In this document: positions 40,476 to 51,500 of the stretch, one piece after another
Layout: every line of letters starts with the position of its first letter
How positions within the stretch are numbered: position 1 is the first letter of the stretch
Source of the DNA: Eutreptiella sp. 'Long Island Sound 2002'
Lineage: Eukaryota > Euglenozoa > Euglenophyceae > Eutreptiales > Eutreptiaceae
Direction: 5' to 3'
Assembly (NCBI GenBank): GCA_964036045.1
Contig: OZ038382.1
Coordinates: forward strand, 148,688,961-148,752,960
Length of the DNA: 64,000 nucleotides
Position numbers and translations under genes: made by a program
Notes under the pieces: generated by a model
What the model saw: only the letters and a program-made list of their open reading frames with translations
Database searches by the model: none
Told to the model about the DNA's origin: nothing

Positions 40476-42766
40476 GCGTTGTCCTCCCGCCCGAGCCTCA
40501 ATGACCGCCGCGAGGCCCAGGGTGTCAAGGGTTTAACGGGTATGGCAGCCACGTGGTCCTCCCCCTCTGGCAGAGAGAACATGGCCTCGGTGATGTGGCC
40601 TTGCGCGTTGTTGCCCTGTACCCGTGCCAGCTGCTTGGAGCCCACTAACACTGCCATGGACCGCCGCTCCGTGACCGCTGGTATGGCTCGTTGCAGCTGC
40701 CGGTCATACAGCCACAACGTACCCACGTCAAGTACGACAGCCACCGCCAGGATTGGGAGACTGCACAGAGGTTGCTGAAGGACTGGCAGCACCTCGCGAG
40801 GCCAGCCCATGACGTTCCCCACAGCTGGATGGTTGGCGTACACCTGGAGCCAGGGATCACTCTGGCCGTCAGGGCTTCTCACCATGGTACCACGCACCAG
40901 AGCCCACGATTGCGCCGACACCACGCAGGACCACTCCCTGAATGCCGTGATGTCCCGTGCCACCCAGGAACCGACCAACTGGCTGAAGGCCTGCGCCACC
41001 GCCGCCATCCAGTGGGGGAACAAGGACATGGCCTCTTCGTGCGCGATGCACGACCGTGGCACCAGCAGTGCGTGCAGCGGTGCCCTCTGAAAGGTTGCCC
41101 GCAGGTCGCCGGGGAGGCCGGCAAACGGGTTCCACCGCGGACGCCGTTGGATCCTCCCTGCCTTCGGGCAGAAGGGTGTGTCACCTCGCAGGAACGCGTA
41201 TACCGCCCTCCTTCGATCTTGCATCGGCAGCTGCATGATCTGGGTGAGCCGATGGTTCCTGCGGGCATACACATCTTCCCCAATCTGGACCATGTCCTCC
41301 ACAAAGAGCCTGGCCTTGGCAGGGCCCCAGGACGACGCCGCTTGCACCGCAGCGAACAGCCGCTTCAGGTCCCCGGGGACGACACCCGCCATCAGGAATT
41401 CAGTCCACCTGCAGCCGTGCTCCCTCCACGCCACGAACTCCATCGCCCTGTCTGTCAGGGGTTGCTCCGCCGTGAACTCCTCCACATGCCTGCACAGGAG
41501 CTCTGCCACCTCCTCGTCCCGCGCACACAGCAGGTGCATGTGGCCAATGTCCTCCTCCGGCCCCCCACAGAAGATACAGGGGTGGGCCGGTATTGCCATA
41601 CGCGTGAGCTTCTGTCTCCACCGTCGCATGACCTGCACTGTGGACAAGCGACCGTCTCGTGCCCGCAGCATATTTCTGTGCGTTGGGCCGTGGTGTATAG
41701 CTCCCAGGGGCACCGCCTCGCAGGTGCCAGCCAGTGGTGTGTGCGCCCTGGTGCGTGCCGCTAGCGAACGCCACTCCATCTCCCGGACTTGCTGAAGGGC
41801 TTGCATGGATGGCACACGCGGCTCGAGCTCTCCATTATCCCCCGGCACCAAGAGGATGGCGTGCTCCTTTGGTAGGACGAGATGGACAGGCGGGGCCATT
41901 GCACGGGCCGCGGCAGAGTCCGGCGCCTCGAGCGGGACCGCCGCCAAGTGCGAGCTCTGCCTCACCACCCAGTGGTGCGGCCCCCCAACTTGGCGTGGCA
42001 GCCGCCGCAGCCCCTCCACTATCCAGCTCAGTGTGGGCTGGTTGACCAGATGTGATATCGGCCCCTTGATGCCACGGTACAGGGCCTCCTGCGCCCTGCG
42101 GAGATGCGCTCCTATGATGGACGCATCCACCACGTGCACCGTGCACGCTGACGGGGGCGTGTGCAACAGGTATGCCGCCGCGCCAATGATCTCTGCCTCC
42201 GGGACGGTGCCGTAGATGGCACCCGTCCACATGGGGATTCCGTGGCTGGCCACGGCTACGTTTGTGGTGTCGTCTCCCTGGGGCGACGCGTCAGACGATT
42301 TGACTTTAGTCGCCACTGGCACCCAGCAGTACCGGTGGGGTTCCAGCCACGCCACGTCGGAGTGGGGGCTCTGCACCACCCTTCCAAGGGACGCCGCACT
42401 GGAGGCCGTGAGCTCCGGGGACCGGACTACCTTCGGCTGATACACCGCATCTGGTCTCCAGGCCAGGTCACATCCACAGACTGACTTGATGGCGTCCAGG
42501 GCGGTGGTATACTCCACCCCCCAAACTGTTGCGGAGCAGGAGGGCTGGTACACCACCACAGATCCCTGTTCCACCGCGCCGCCATCACGCAACAACGTGA
42601 CGGCCACGTGCGGATCGTGCGGCACGTTGGACATCCGAACCACTTCCGGGACCGAGTACTCATCCGGATCCGGGACAGGGCCTGCTGGTAGCAGAAGGAC
42701 AATTGCCCACTCGCTGCACCCGTGCACCGCCGCGCATGCCCTGCAAAACGTTGGCCGCCCGTGCAC
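40466..42766 (-). CDS. LINE C-terminal region: RNase H-like and CCHC
   Basis: 766 codons. A segment with PEAEIIGAAAYLLHTPP and, about 25 residues later, VHVVDAS (about 42,080-42,215) has the Glu and second Asp of an RNase H fold; the first Asp is less clear. The finger CIFCGGPEEDIGHMHLLC (about 41,520-41,580) is the C-x2-C-x8-H-x4-C module common after RT in LINEs. The rest, about 350 residues, is unassigned. The frame is shifted relative to RT, with the break between 42,790 and 42,766. It would act in element cDNA synthesis. Confidence 0.7.
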   Translation of the reverse strand: MHGRPTFCRACAAVHGCSEWAIVLLLPAGPVPDPDEYSVPEVVRMSNVPHDPHVAVTLLRDGGAVEQGSVVVYQPSCSATVWGVEYTTALDAIKSVCGCDLAWRPDAVYQPKVVRSPELTASSAASLGRVVQSPHSDVAWLEPHRYCWVPVATKVKSSDASPQGDDTTNVAVASHGIPMWTGAIYGTVPEAEIIGAAAYLLHTPPSACTVHVVDASIIGAHLRRAQEALYRGIKGPISHLVNQPTLSWIVEGLRRLPRQVGGPHHWVVRQSSHLAAVPLEAPDSAAARAMAPPVHLVLPKEHAILLVPGDNGELEPRVPSMQALQQVREMEWRSLAARTRAHTPLAGTCEAVPLGAIHHGPTHRNMLRARDGRLSTVQVMRRWRQKLTRMAIPAHPCIFCGGPEEDIGHMHLLCARDEEVAELLCRHVEEFTAEQPLTDRAMEFVAWREHGCRWTEFLMAGVVPGDLKRLFAAVQAASSWGPAKARLFVEDMVQIGEDVYARRNHRLTQIMQLPMQDRRRAVYAFLRGDTPFCPKAGRIQRRPRWNPFAGLPGDLRATFQRAPLHALLVPRSCIAHEEAMSLFPHWMAAVAQAFSQLVGSWVARDITAFREWSCVVSAQSWALVRGTMVRSPDGQSDPWLQVYANHPAVGNVMGWPREVLPVLQQPLCSLPILAVAVVLDVGTLWLYDRQLQRAIPAVTERRSMAVLVGSKQLARVQGNNAQGHITEAMFSLPEGEDHVAAIPVKPLTPWASRRSLRLGREDNAWF

Positions 42767-42786
42767 AACCCACAGTGGTGATGGGT

Positions 42787-44517
42787 TTATGCCGCCCCCG
42801 GCGTGTGGAGTGAGTAGGGGGCGGACGCCGGATCGTCCTGCTGCTGGTAACCCTCAAAGACGTCCCCCAACAGAAACAGGAGGGCGGCTAGCGGGACGAA
42901 CGGCATGGATAGCCTCGGGTTGGTCGGGTCCCATCCTTCCTCCCTGTACCCGCCCACCACATACACGTCCCCCGCAGTGGACTGTCTATTGCGTTTGCTG
43001 GCCTTCTTTTGGCGCACCGGGTGAATTAGCCGGTGAGTCAACGGACTAGGCAGCTGCGGCCGGAAGACGTCGCGGAGCCCCGTGAACCACACGTGGTCCA
43101 GCTAATGGGGTCCTACTCCTGCGTGCGGAAGGTGCAGGTGGTCCTCATGACACTCCTGGAGCTGGACAACCCAGTGCCCAGGGGCACGACAGGGGAGCCG
43201 CGCATGCAGGAGGTCATTTGCGGGATCAGTCAGGGACTGTACCACCGCATCTGTGCGGGGCCCGAAGAGAACGCAGATGTCTCTACCCTTGAAGGAATAG
43301 GATTGGGACACCCACTTCCGCCCTGCCTACTGCACTGGCGGCAAATGGGCTTGTACACACGAGTACACTGACGACGGCATGAGAAGTCCTACGCGCAACG
43401 TCCCCATCGCCCGGAGTACCCTGTCCACCCACGTATTGCCAGCGTGCGTGCCGAATGACGCAGAGGGCACCATGAACTGCCCGCACACTCCGTACTGCAC
43501 GTGCATGTCCCAGAGCGTGGCCCGCAGCTCATCCTGGACTGTCGTCAACCTGTGGTGGGTGAGGTGAGCCATGGTTGCCACGACGAAGTCGCGACAGACA
43601 ACCTGGACATCCGCCAACCGTAACCCATGACCCGACCGCACCGCTACGTTGGACAGGTCCTTGGGCAGCTTCTCGAATTGCAGGGCTGCAGCCTTGATGG
43701 CAGTCTTCAGCTTGATCACCACCTCCGCCGTGTCGGACAGGTAGGGCGCCGCGTACCGCACGATGCCTCCAACCACAGCCGCCATCACATCATGAGGTAC
43801 CGACGCCGGCCCCAACGTGTTCTTGCACCAGCCCAGCAGAGCTTCACACCGGAGTACATGTTTCTCCTTCATGGTCGCCACCCCCCTGGGATCGAGGCGC
43901 AGGCCCAAGTATGGTACCGTGCCCTTGGCGCGTAAGCATACCCATGGGGCCGCCGTGTTTCCTGGGCTCAGGCACACAATGATCTAATGGATGCAAGCAG
44001 TATTGGCATAGGCGCATTTGCCGACGTTGAGGGACATGCCCATGTCCGTGAGATATCGCGCTATCGCCGCTGCATACTCCAGGAATTGCGGCAGGGAGTG
44101 CGCTATCAACAGGAGGTCATCACAGTACGCCTGCACCAGGGCTGGCACCGCATGGCGAGCATCTCCCCGCGCCTTGCAGGCAAGGCTCCGCAGGAGAGGT
44201 TCTAAGAGGAGGAAGTAGAGCACAGCGCTTTCCGCACTGCCCTGCCGCAGGCCCCTGTGGAGCCGAATGCTCGGCGTCGGGCCGTGCGCAGTGACAATGC
44301 GCACCAGAGACCCGCAGCTGAGGGTGTGGAAGGGCCTGATGAGCTCTTCCGGGACTCCCATGTGGCGCAGGAGGAGCCCCAGCGCCCCGTGCGGCGCTGT
44401 GTCAGAAGCTTTTGACACATCGAAGGCCAGGACGTGGTTTTCCTCCTGCCCACGCTGCAGCCTGCGCTGGGCCAGGAACACCGGGGCAGCCGCCGTGGAG
44501 CCCGGCATGGCCCCGAA
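42787..44517 (-). pseudogene. LINE reverse transcriptase, catalytic half, three in-frame TAGs
   Basis: It continues the endonuclease frame past TAG 44518-44520. Palm residues: LAFDVSKASDTAPHGAL (first Asp), GLRQGSAESAVLYFLLLEPLL, then the active site AYCDDLLLIAHS (about 44,110-44,130; the family more often has F/Y-A-D-D). Thumb sequence VPYLGLRLDPRG follows the second stop (43984-43986). TAG at 43327 and 43102 and TAA at 42787 interrupt the remainder, but the frame stays the same throughout, so substitutions rather than indels broke it. Confidence 0.85.
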
Positions 44518-46463
44518 CTACCAGTCCGCAGCCAGTCCCTTGCGTGCCAGGACAGCTGTGAACCTCCGCATGAGGGGAGTCATGAGCATTTGCATGTCTT
44601 GCTGCCCCAGCGCTATCGGCCTGTACTCGTCCAGGTTGCCCGTGGCCGTGCCCTTGGGCATCAGCCAGATAATGGCCTTGTGCCAGGACTCTGGGACGTC
44701 CGCACCCCGCAGGATAGCCCTGTACGCGTGCACTAGGAGCCCCTGCACCGGTTCAGGCAGCTCTGCTATGAGGGCAGCCGTGACCTGACTGGACCCCGGA
44801 GCTTTGTCGTCCGCCACGGCTTGCCTCACGGCGTCTTTAAGGTCCTGCAGGGTGTAGTCCTGCACCGACCGCCATTCCTCAGGCACCCCCCTGGGAATGT
44901 GGGCCCGGACCAGCCGCTTGAAGGCCGGCAGGTTCACTGGCCGCTTGGCGTACAGCGCCTCCCAGTACCTCTGGACCTCGCCAATGACGTCCGAGGCCTC
45001 CAAGAGCACCTTCTCCAACTCGCGGACGCGTACGGACCACAGGCCCGACGGGGCATAGTGCACCACGTTGATGGCCCCCCGTATCGCTGTCCATCGGAGC
45101 TGCAGATCCGGCACCCTGCCCCGCCAATAGTCCTTGATGGACCGGCGCCTGTTGCTCCTGAGGACACCCCGCAGCTCCTCCACGCGTGTCTCTAGCTGGT
45201 GGAGCTGTTGGTCCAACGCGGCACGTAGGTCCTCCACCGAAGCAGGGGATAGGTCGGGGTCCACCCGCCGAAGGTGCTGTAGCAAGGCAGTCGCTTCCTG
45301 GGAGTGGAGTCCGGCCGCCCCCGCGTCTGGTTGCCACAGCTCATGGGCGCCCCAGGCCAGGGCCTGCTGATCCGAGAGGACCTGGGCCAGAGACTCCTCC
45401 GTCTCCGCCTGCCCGTACGGGTACTGCGGGTCCACGCCCGATGGCATGCGCACTCCCGTGACCCTGGACACGTCATCACGGAAGGCGTAGAGCAGGTCAA
45501 AGACCACCTGCACCTCCGACGTGCCCATGGTGGCAGTGTCCTGGTCTGATGAGAGCCACGCCTGCAGCCGCCGATCCCCGCAGGCCTTCTGCAGTACTGC
45601 CGCCGCCGCCTCACGAACCCCCGGGGAGTCCGGGCGTATGGCATGCAGCCTGCCTTGGGCGTGCGAGTAGGCCATCCTGGTGACCCTCTCTTTGCCGGCC
45701 TCCGCGAGCAGGAGGTCCAGGACCACAGGGCCATGATCCGACACCAGCGACGCTGGAGACCGCCCTGGCGCCAAGTGTGGGCGCTCACGCGCCACCCAAG
45801 GGACCAGAGGCGAGTTCAGAAGGAAGGAGTCCAGTCGGTGCCCTGCCCTCATGGGCCTCCTGTCCTCCTTCCGTTCCGGGCCTGCCCTGCGGAAACCACA
45901 CTGTTCCAACAGGGCTTGGGACCTCCTCGTGGTGGGGTGCCACAGGGACTCCAGCCACACGTTGAAGTCCCCTCCGAGGAGCACGGCCCTGGTGCCACCC
46001 GTGCTCTTGGTCGCCGCGTACATGGCCACGGCAGCCCAGAAGGACGCCTTCGACGCCCAGGAGTCGCCGCCGCTGCCCGGGCTGTGGACGTTGATGACCG
46101 TGAGGGTGCCACCTGCGGTCACCACATTGAGGGCCATGGCCTTGCCCGGCACGATGTCCACGACGTCTCGAACTTCCTCCGCGGCGAACATGTCCGCCCG
46201 AAGGGCAATCAAGAGCCCGCCGCGCACCGCTGCCGCCGACGCCGCCTGGGCATCCACCCCTGGGTACGCATGATACCCGTGGTGACGCCACTGATTCTCC
46301 AAGTGCACCATCCCTGAGGGTCCTGCAGGCCAGTCTCTTGGAAGAGGCCCAGGATGGCACCCTCGGCCTTCATGACGCCCGCCGCCACCGCCTCACCGTC
46401 GAGCATACCTGGGGCCACTGGTACGCCGTCCCCCCGCATCGAGCTCTGGACGTTCCAGGACAC
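44518..46463 (-). pseudogene. LINE APE endonuclease and RT N-terminal part
   Basis: Endonuclease of the exonuclease-endonuclease-phosphatase fold: SWNVQSS and LGLFQETGLQ in the first frame, then after a one-base shift near 46,315 GGDFNVWLESL, HRLDSFLLNSP and SDHGPVVLDLL, the Asp/Asn/His set that nicks target DNA for priming. A 250-residue linker with helices follows, then the RT fingers (DDKAPGSSQVTAALIAELP, IIWLMPKG, YRPIALG). ORF1's stop (46494-46496) is in the same frame as the start of this gene, so no separate ATG is evident and translation may have followed reinitiation or readthrough. Confidence 0.88.
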
Positions 46464-46493
46464 CGCCGCTCGGGTGTCGGAGGCGGGGCCCCT

Positions 46494-48554
46494 TCATGGC
46501 TGCACGTGCGGACCGGGGCCCCCCGCCGGATCCGGATCACTGGACGGAGGGGGGCCACCAGCAGGTCCAGGGGGACCACCCGCACCCGGCGCGGGTGGCT
46601 GGCGAGGTGGCCCCTGTCCCCGTGGGCCTCCGCCCGAGGCGGCCGTTGTCTGCTGAGACCCGGCAGATGCGGCGGGCTCCCCCTCTGCCTGTCCGCCGGA
46701 TGTACTTGCCGCCATACTCCCCGTAGAAGTCACCACCCCACGCCGTGCTGCAGACCCAATCGCTCCAGATCGCGCCGCCGACGGCAACGCCCCGCGCCCC
46801 GCCGCAGGGCGGGCACCCGTGGGCAGCATGAGTGCTCTGGACCTCGCCTGGGCCGACGCGAAAGGCCCCGCCTGGCCCCCCGACATAACGCCAGCCAGCA
46901 TGGCCAGCGCCTGGTCCCGTTGCGCCGGATCAGCCGCATGGTCCCGCTGGATGTGGTCCAGCAGGTCCTTGGGGTGGAGGTGGGTGGGCCGGCAGTGCTT
47001 GCCAGCTCTCCATGTGCAGTGACCAGCCCCATCCAGCCGAGACCAGGGGCAGACGTTGATCGTCTTGGACCCACGCTGCTCCGTGGCCAAGTCACCGCTG
47101 AAGTGCTGCAGCACGTACCGAATGTTGGCATAGGCGCCATACTGAGGCGGGGGGCTCCTCTTGGGCGGCGGCTTGGGCGCTGCTTTCGGGGCCGGCCTCG
47201 CCGCCGCGGCCGAGGATGCCGCAGGCCGTACTGGTGGCACGCTTGGTCGCTGCGGCAGGTGCAGCATTCCCCCCGGGGGAAACTGCTCCTCTACCCAGCG
47301 GCGCCATGCGTCGGCAAACTTCTCCCGGTCGCCCTCGACCTTCCACCTGGAAGTGGAGAACGCCCGGAGCCACGGCCCCATGTTCTCCGCCATGACCAGG
47401 CGGAGGGCATCTCCTCCGCTCTGCCGGCGGAAGCGTGTCGCGGCCGCGCCTGCCACGGTCCCTTGGAGGTACAGCGCCTCGCCCCCTTCGCCACTCAGTG
47501 CACTAAGGTGCAGGGCCTTCAGGTCGGCGGGGCGGACCGTGAGCACCGTGCCCTCTCCGCGATCGTACAGGCGCAGTGCCGAGGAGTGGGGTTCCAATGC
47601 CGCCACAACCCAGCACCACGCCCGCGACACGCTATGCAGCAGTGCCAGCGAGGCTGCCGGCCTGTTGCTGGAGGACTGCGCTGCTGGGGCCCTGGGGAGG
47701 GCCGCTGCGTGACCCTGCAGCGCCCTGCACATGACAGCTGCATGCTCAGCCTGCCACATGTTGCTCGGGGCTATGGGCCAGACGTCCTGCCCCTGGATCG
47801 CCGGCGGTCGCGTGACCTCCACAAAGACTGCCGGCGCCGGCGGGATGTCCTCGGCCTTGCACCTGTGTGCCCTGCGCACCGGCCCCAGCTCCCTGAGGTA
47901 CTCCCGGAACACCCTGTAGCAGGCTGGGCCCCTGGACTGCTGCCTCCTGAGCCGGCACGCGGTGACGACAACCCACTCCAGTCCCCCTGTTTCCACCCGA
48001 ACACAGGCCCAATACTCCGCCCCTTCCAACACCACCAGCCGCCCCATATCCGCCACGCCCACCGTATGGGTGGGAGGCACGCTCTCCAGCCGCAGCCACC
48101 GCTTGGCGCTTTCTTCCCACGGCTGAGGGGCATGCATCCGCTGCTGCTGCATCGCGTCCTGCACGTGCTGCGGGGACACCGTCATCAGCATGGACATCCC
48201 CCCGTCCGCTGCCGCCGCCATACACAGCAGGGCATGTTGCATGCGCGCCCCGGGCAACCCCACGCTGTGCTGGGCGTCCGCCACGTCCAAGGGTGTGCGG
48301 GGCGCCGGCAGGGCATCCAGCACCGCTACAGGCAGCTCCCCCAGGGACGGCCCTATGTCCCTGCTGAGGACCACCGCCGCCACCCACCGCCTGTCCAGCG
48401 CGGACAGGAGGTTGCCCGGTCTTGGCACCCAAAGAAGGGTGCCGACGGTGGACATGAGGGGGCACACGCCACAGTCCTTGTTGTTGCCGGCTGGCTGCTG
48501 CACCTGTGCCGCCCTGGCCGTTGCCAGCAGATGCTCCGCGCCCGGCCACCCCGC
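46494..48554 (-). CDS. LINE ORF1, C-terminal third
   Basis: Same frame as 48555-52856 after a single TAG. About 685 codons, Ala/Pro/Gln-rich. Near residue 440 from its start is a C2H2-like finger: CPWSRLDGAGHC followed by LLDHIQRDH (about 47,050-46,930). The end is Gly/Pro-rich low complexity. The stop is TGA. It probably binds element RNA or DNA; nothing catalytic is visible. Confidence 0.6.
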   Translation of the reverse strand, partial: AGWPGAEHLLATARAAQVQQPAGNNKDCGVCPLMSTVGTLLWVPRPGNLLSALDRRWVAAVVLSRDIGPSLGELPVAVLDALPAPRTPLDVADAQHSVGLPGARMQHALLCMAAAADGGMSMLMTVSPQHVQDAMQQQRMHAPQPWEESAKRWLRLESVPPTHTVGVADMGRLVVLEGAEYWACVRVETGGLEWVVVTACRLRRQQSRGPACYRVFREYLRELGPVRRAHRCKAEDIPPAPAVFVEVTRPPAIQGQDVWPIAPSNMWQAEHAAVMCRALQGHAAALPRAPAAQSSSNRPAASLALLHSVSRAWCWVVAALEPHSSALRLYDRGEGTVLTVRPADLKALHLSALSGEGGEALYLQGTVAGAAATRFRRQSGGDALRLVMAENMGPWLRAFSTSRWKVEGDREKFADAWRRWVEEQFPPGGMLHLPQRPSVPPVRPAASSAAAARPAPKAAPKPPPKRSPPPQYGAYANIRYVLQHFSGDLATEQRGSKTINVCPWSRLDGAGHCTWRAGKHCRPTHLHPKDLLDHIQRDHAADPAQRDQALAMLAGVMSGGQAGPFASAQARSRALMLPTGARPAAGRGALPSAARSGAIGSAARRGVVTSTGSMAASTSGGQAEGEPAASAGSQQTTAASGGGPRGQGPPRQPPAPGAGGPPGPAGGPPPSSDPDPAGGPGPHVQP

Positions 48555-51500
48555 CTATTGACCCCTGGGCGCCATGCGCAATGTCAAGACTGCCATGTCC
48601 CATGTGTCTGGCCACTGGGGCTCGGCTCCAGACACCGCAGGCTGGCCTAGCGGGTCCACCGTCAACTGCGTGGCAGGGGCCAGGAGGTGGTGAGACGTCC
48701 AGTGCCGCATGCTTGGCGTCTCCGACCGGTCGAGGTACACCGCCTCTGAGCCCCCCAGCTCGACGTACCTCGCAATGAGGACGGCATCCGGGGTTTGGTC
48801 CTGCGGCTGGCCCTCCCACCCCTCCCTCGGGAGCATCATGGCGTGGGGGGCCAAGCACTGCACCAGGTCGGCTGCCAGCGCGACCACGTTGTCGCTGAGC
48901 TCCACCCCATGGTCCGCGGCTACCAGGAAGCGGTGCCTGGGCTTGGAGTACAGGTGCTCCAGGGCGCCCCGCAACTCAGCTGGCGGGGGAGAGGCGTTTC
49001 CGCAGTCCTGCAGCCAGGGGAGTGCGCCCGGGAGATGCCGCCCTGCTCCTCCTGGCCAGATGGCGGCCCTAAGGACCGGCAGGTCGCGCCAGACAGCCCC
49101 AGCGATCGGATCGTGCCAGGGCTGTGGCCTGTCGGCTCCCCATTGGAGGACAGCCACCACCACATGCGTGGTCAGGGGCTCTGCCGCGAGCTGAAACGCC
49201 GTCCCCCCGTCGGTCTCGATCACCGTGCCCCGTGGGGCAGTGAAGACGTGGCCACCGGTCCCACGGACCGCCACCCATCCCCACAAGACCGCCACTGTCT
49301 CCCAGCTGGAGTGGCTGGTTCTCCTGGGCAGGACCACTACCGGCGGACACGGGCTGTTGGTGGCCCACACGCGCCATTCCGCTTTCACCAGACGCTCGTG
49401 ACCATGGGGCCGGAACACCTGGGGCCATGCGTCTGGGAGCCGGCGATGGACGGCGGTCCACACATCTGCCCCGTCAGCCCGCGTGAACTGGAGTCCTTCC
49501 AGGATGTCCCTGTCCACAGGGCTGGGGAGGCGGGCAGTGCGAACCTCCAGCCCCCGGCCCAGGCGAAACCCTGGCCCCCCTCGGTCCCCCAGCAGCAAGA
49601 CCTCGGGGTCCGTGGCCGCAAGGCGAGCCGCCACCGTGGGGAGATGCAGGGAGACAGTCCACGGCTGGACTGAGACGGGCTCGCGCGGGAGTTCAGGGCA
49701 GGCCGCCACAGCACTGCCATCCCTCGCCCAGCTGAGCGCTCTGTCCCACCACTGCGCCCACGCACCCGGCGCTGCCGGCAACGACCAGGACAGGTACGTC
49801 ATGACCGTCTTAGCCTGCCACTCGCGAGGGTCCATGCCGGCAGGATGGGTGTGCCACGTGTACACCCACCCCAGGTTGGCCTCCTGGACAGTGACCATGT
49901 CCCCCCACGGGACCACCGGGAATGGAGTGAGCAGGGCCGCCATGCCACATGGCAACGCCACCGCCCACTCCGTCAGGCCCCCACTCTCCACCGCATACCC
50001 CACCGCTGGGACTCCTCCTACTTGCGCCTTTACCACCAATTCCTGCAGCAACGTTCCGTGGCCCCGGCCGTGGCCCTGGCTGCGGTCCAGGCTGAGGGCC
50101 CCCACACGGGCCATGGCCTGGAGGATCAGGAGCAATTCCTGGGGTACTCCCCGCGGCACCGGCAGCTGTGGGTGGGCGAACTGGCAGGCATCTGCCCGCA
50201 TGCACCACCGCTTGGCCCAGTGCCTGCAGGTTTCCACATCCCCCGTCTTCGGCCCAGCCTTGTCCGCCACTCCCAGCCCCCGTGGGCCCACCTCACGCGC
50301 CTCCTTCTCCCCCATGAACTCTGGCTCCTCGTCCCGCTCCATGGCGACCTGCGCCTGTTCACTCCTCCTGCATTGCTCCTCCTCCTCCAGTGCCTCCGTC
50401 GTCGGCAGCGGGCTCGCTGCAGCCGTGAACCTCGTCAGGGCCGCCGCAAGAATGGCTTGCACATCCACCTCCTCCCCGGCCACCTCCGGCTGACCCTGCT
50501 GCTGCTCCTCCCCCGTGGGCTGCTTCTGCCCCACCTCGTCACCGTCGCGGCCTGCTTCCTCATCACTCCCCACCGGAACCGCGTGTTCGGACCCCTGGGG
50601 GGCAGCGCTCTCGTCGAGGCGCGTGCCCACCACCACCAGCAGCTTGAGGTCACCGCCGCGGCTCTCAAGGCGGTAGCTGCTGGAGGTGGGGACGAGGACC
50701 ACCCCATTCCCGGTTAGCAGCAGGCGGTCCGTGCCGAATACGACCTCTGCACCCTCGGGGTGCAACGCCACCAGAAGCGCATGGGATCCCAGCGCCTGGG
50801 GCGTGAGGGGCCGCACGGCCTGCTCGCGACGCCAAGCGTCAGCCCCACCTAGCCACAAGGCCACGTACAGGCCTTCGTCCCGCCGCACGTCCTCCAGCCC
50901 TGCCTCGTCCAGCAGGCGCCCCACGGACAGGCGCACCGACAGGGGGAGGCCTTCCTGGGGCTCGGCCGCCCGGACATCACCGGGGTGGTGACCAAGGACC
51001 GCCGCGTCCCCCAGCTGAACACAGCGGAGCTGGCCGTCGTCCGGGGACGCGGCCAACAGGGCCTTCTCCCGGGCGACCTGCCCTGGGCGCTGGAGCTCGT
51101 AGCGCTCCAGGGCGCTCGCCAGCATCCCTGCCTCCCAACGCCCCGTACCCATGAGGCGGTGCCTGTGGGCACCCTCGGCCGCATGGTACCTGCACTGCCG
51201 CTGCTCACAGCTCCCCAGGGGAGGGGGCGGCGCCGCAGTGGGCATGGGCCGCAGCGGCGCGTGGGCTGGGTCCACGTCCATGCCGGCGTAGACGTCGGGC
51301 CCGGCGTCGTCCTCATACATGAGGGCCAGCGCCCACTCACCGGGCCCGTACGCCTCTTCGTCCTCAACTTCCTCCGCCTCCTGCTTTTCCTCCGCCCCTT
51401 CCCCAGCCGCAACCATCGCTGGCGGCGTGTCCGGCCGCGGCGGGAGGGGCGCCAGAGGCCGCTCGTCAGCGCCTCCGCCTCTTGCCGCCACCGCCGCGTC

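Noticed and set aside
46338-48650. 770-codon plus-strand frame opposite LINE ORF1
   Set aside because: The opposite strand carries the zinc-finger ORF1 and is continuous with it; the plus frame has no domain and is a GC-rich shadow.
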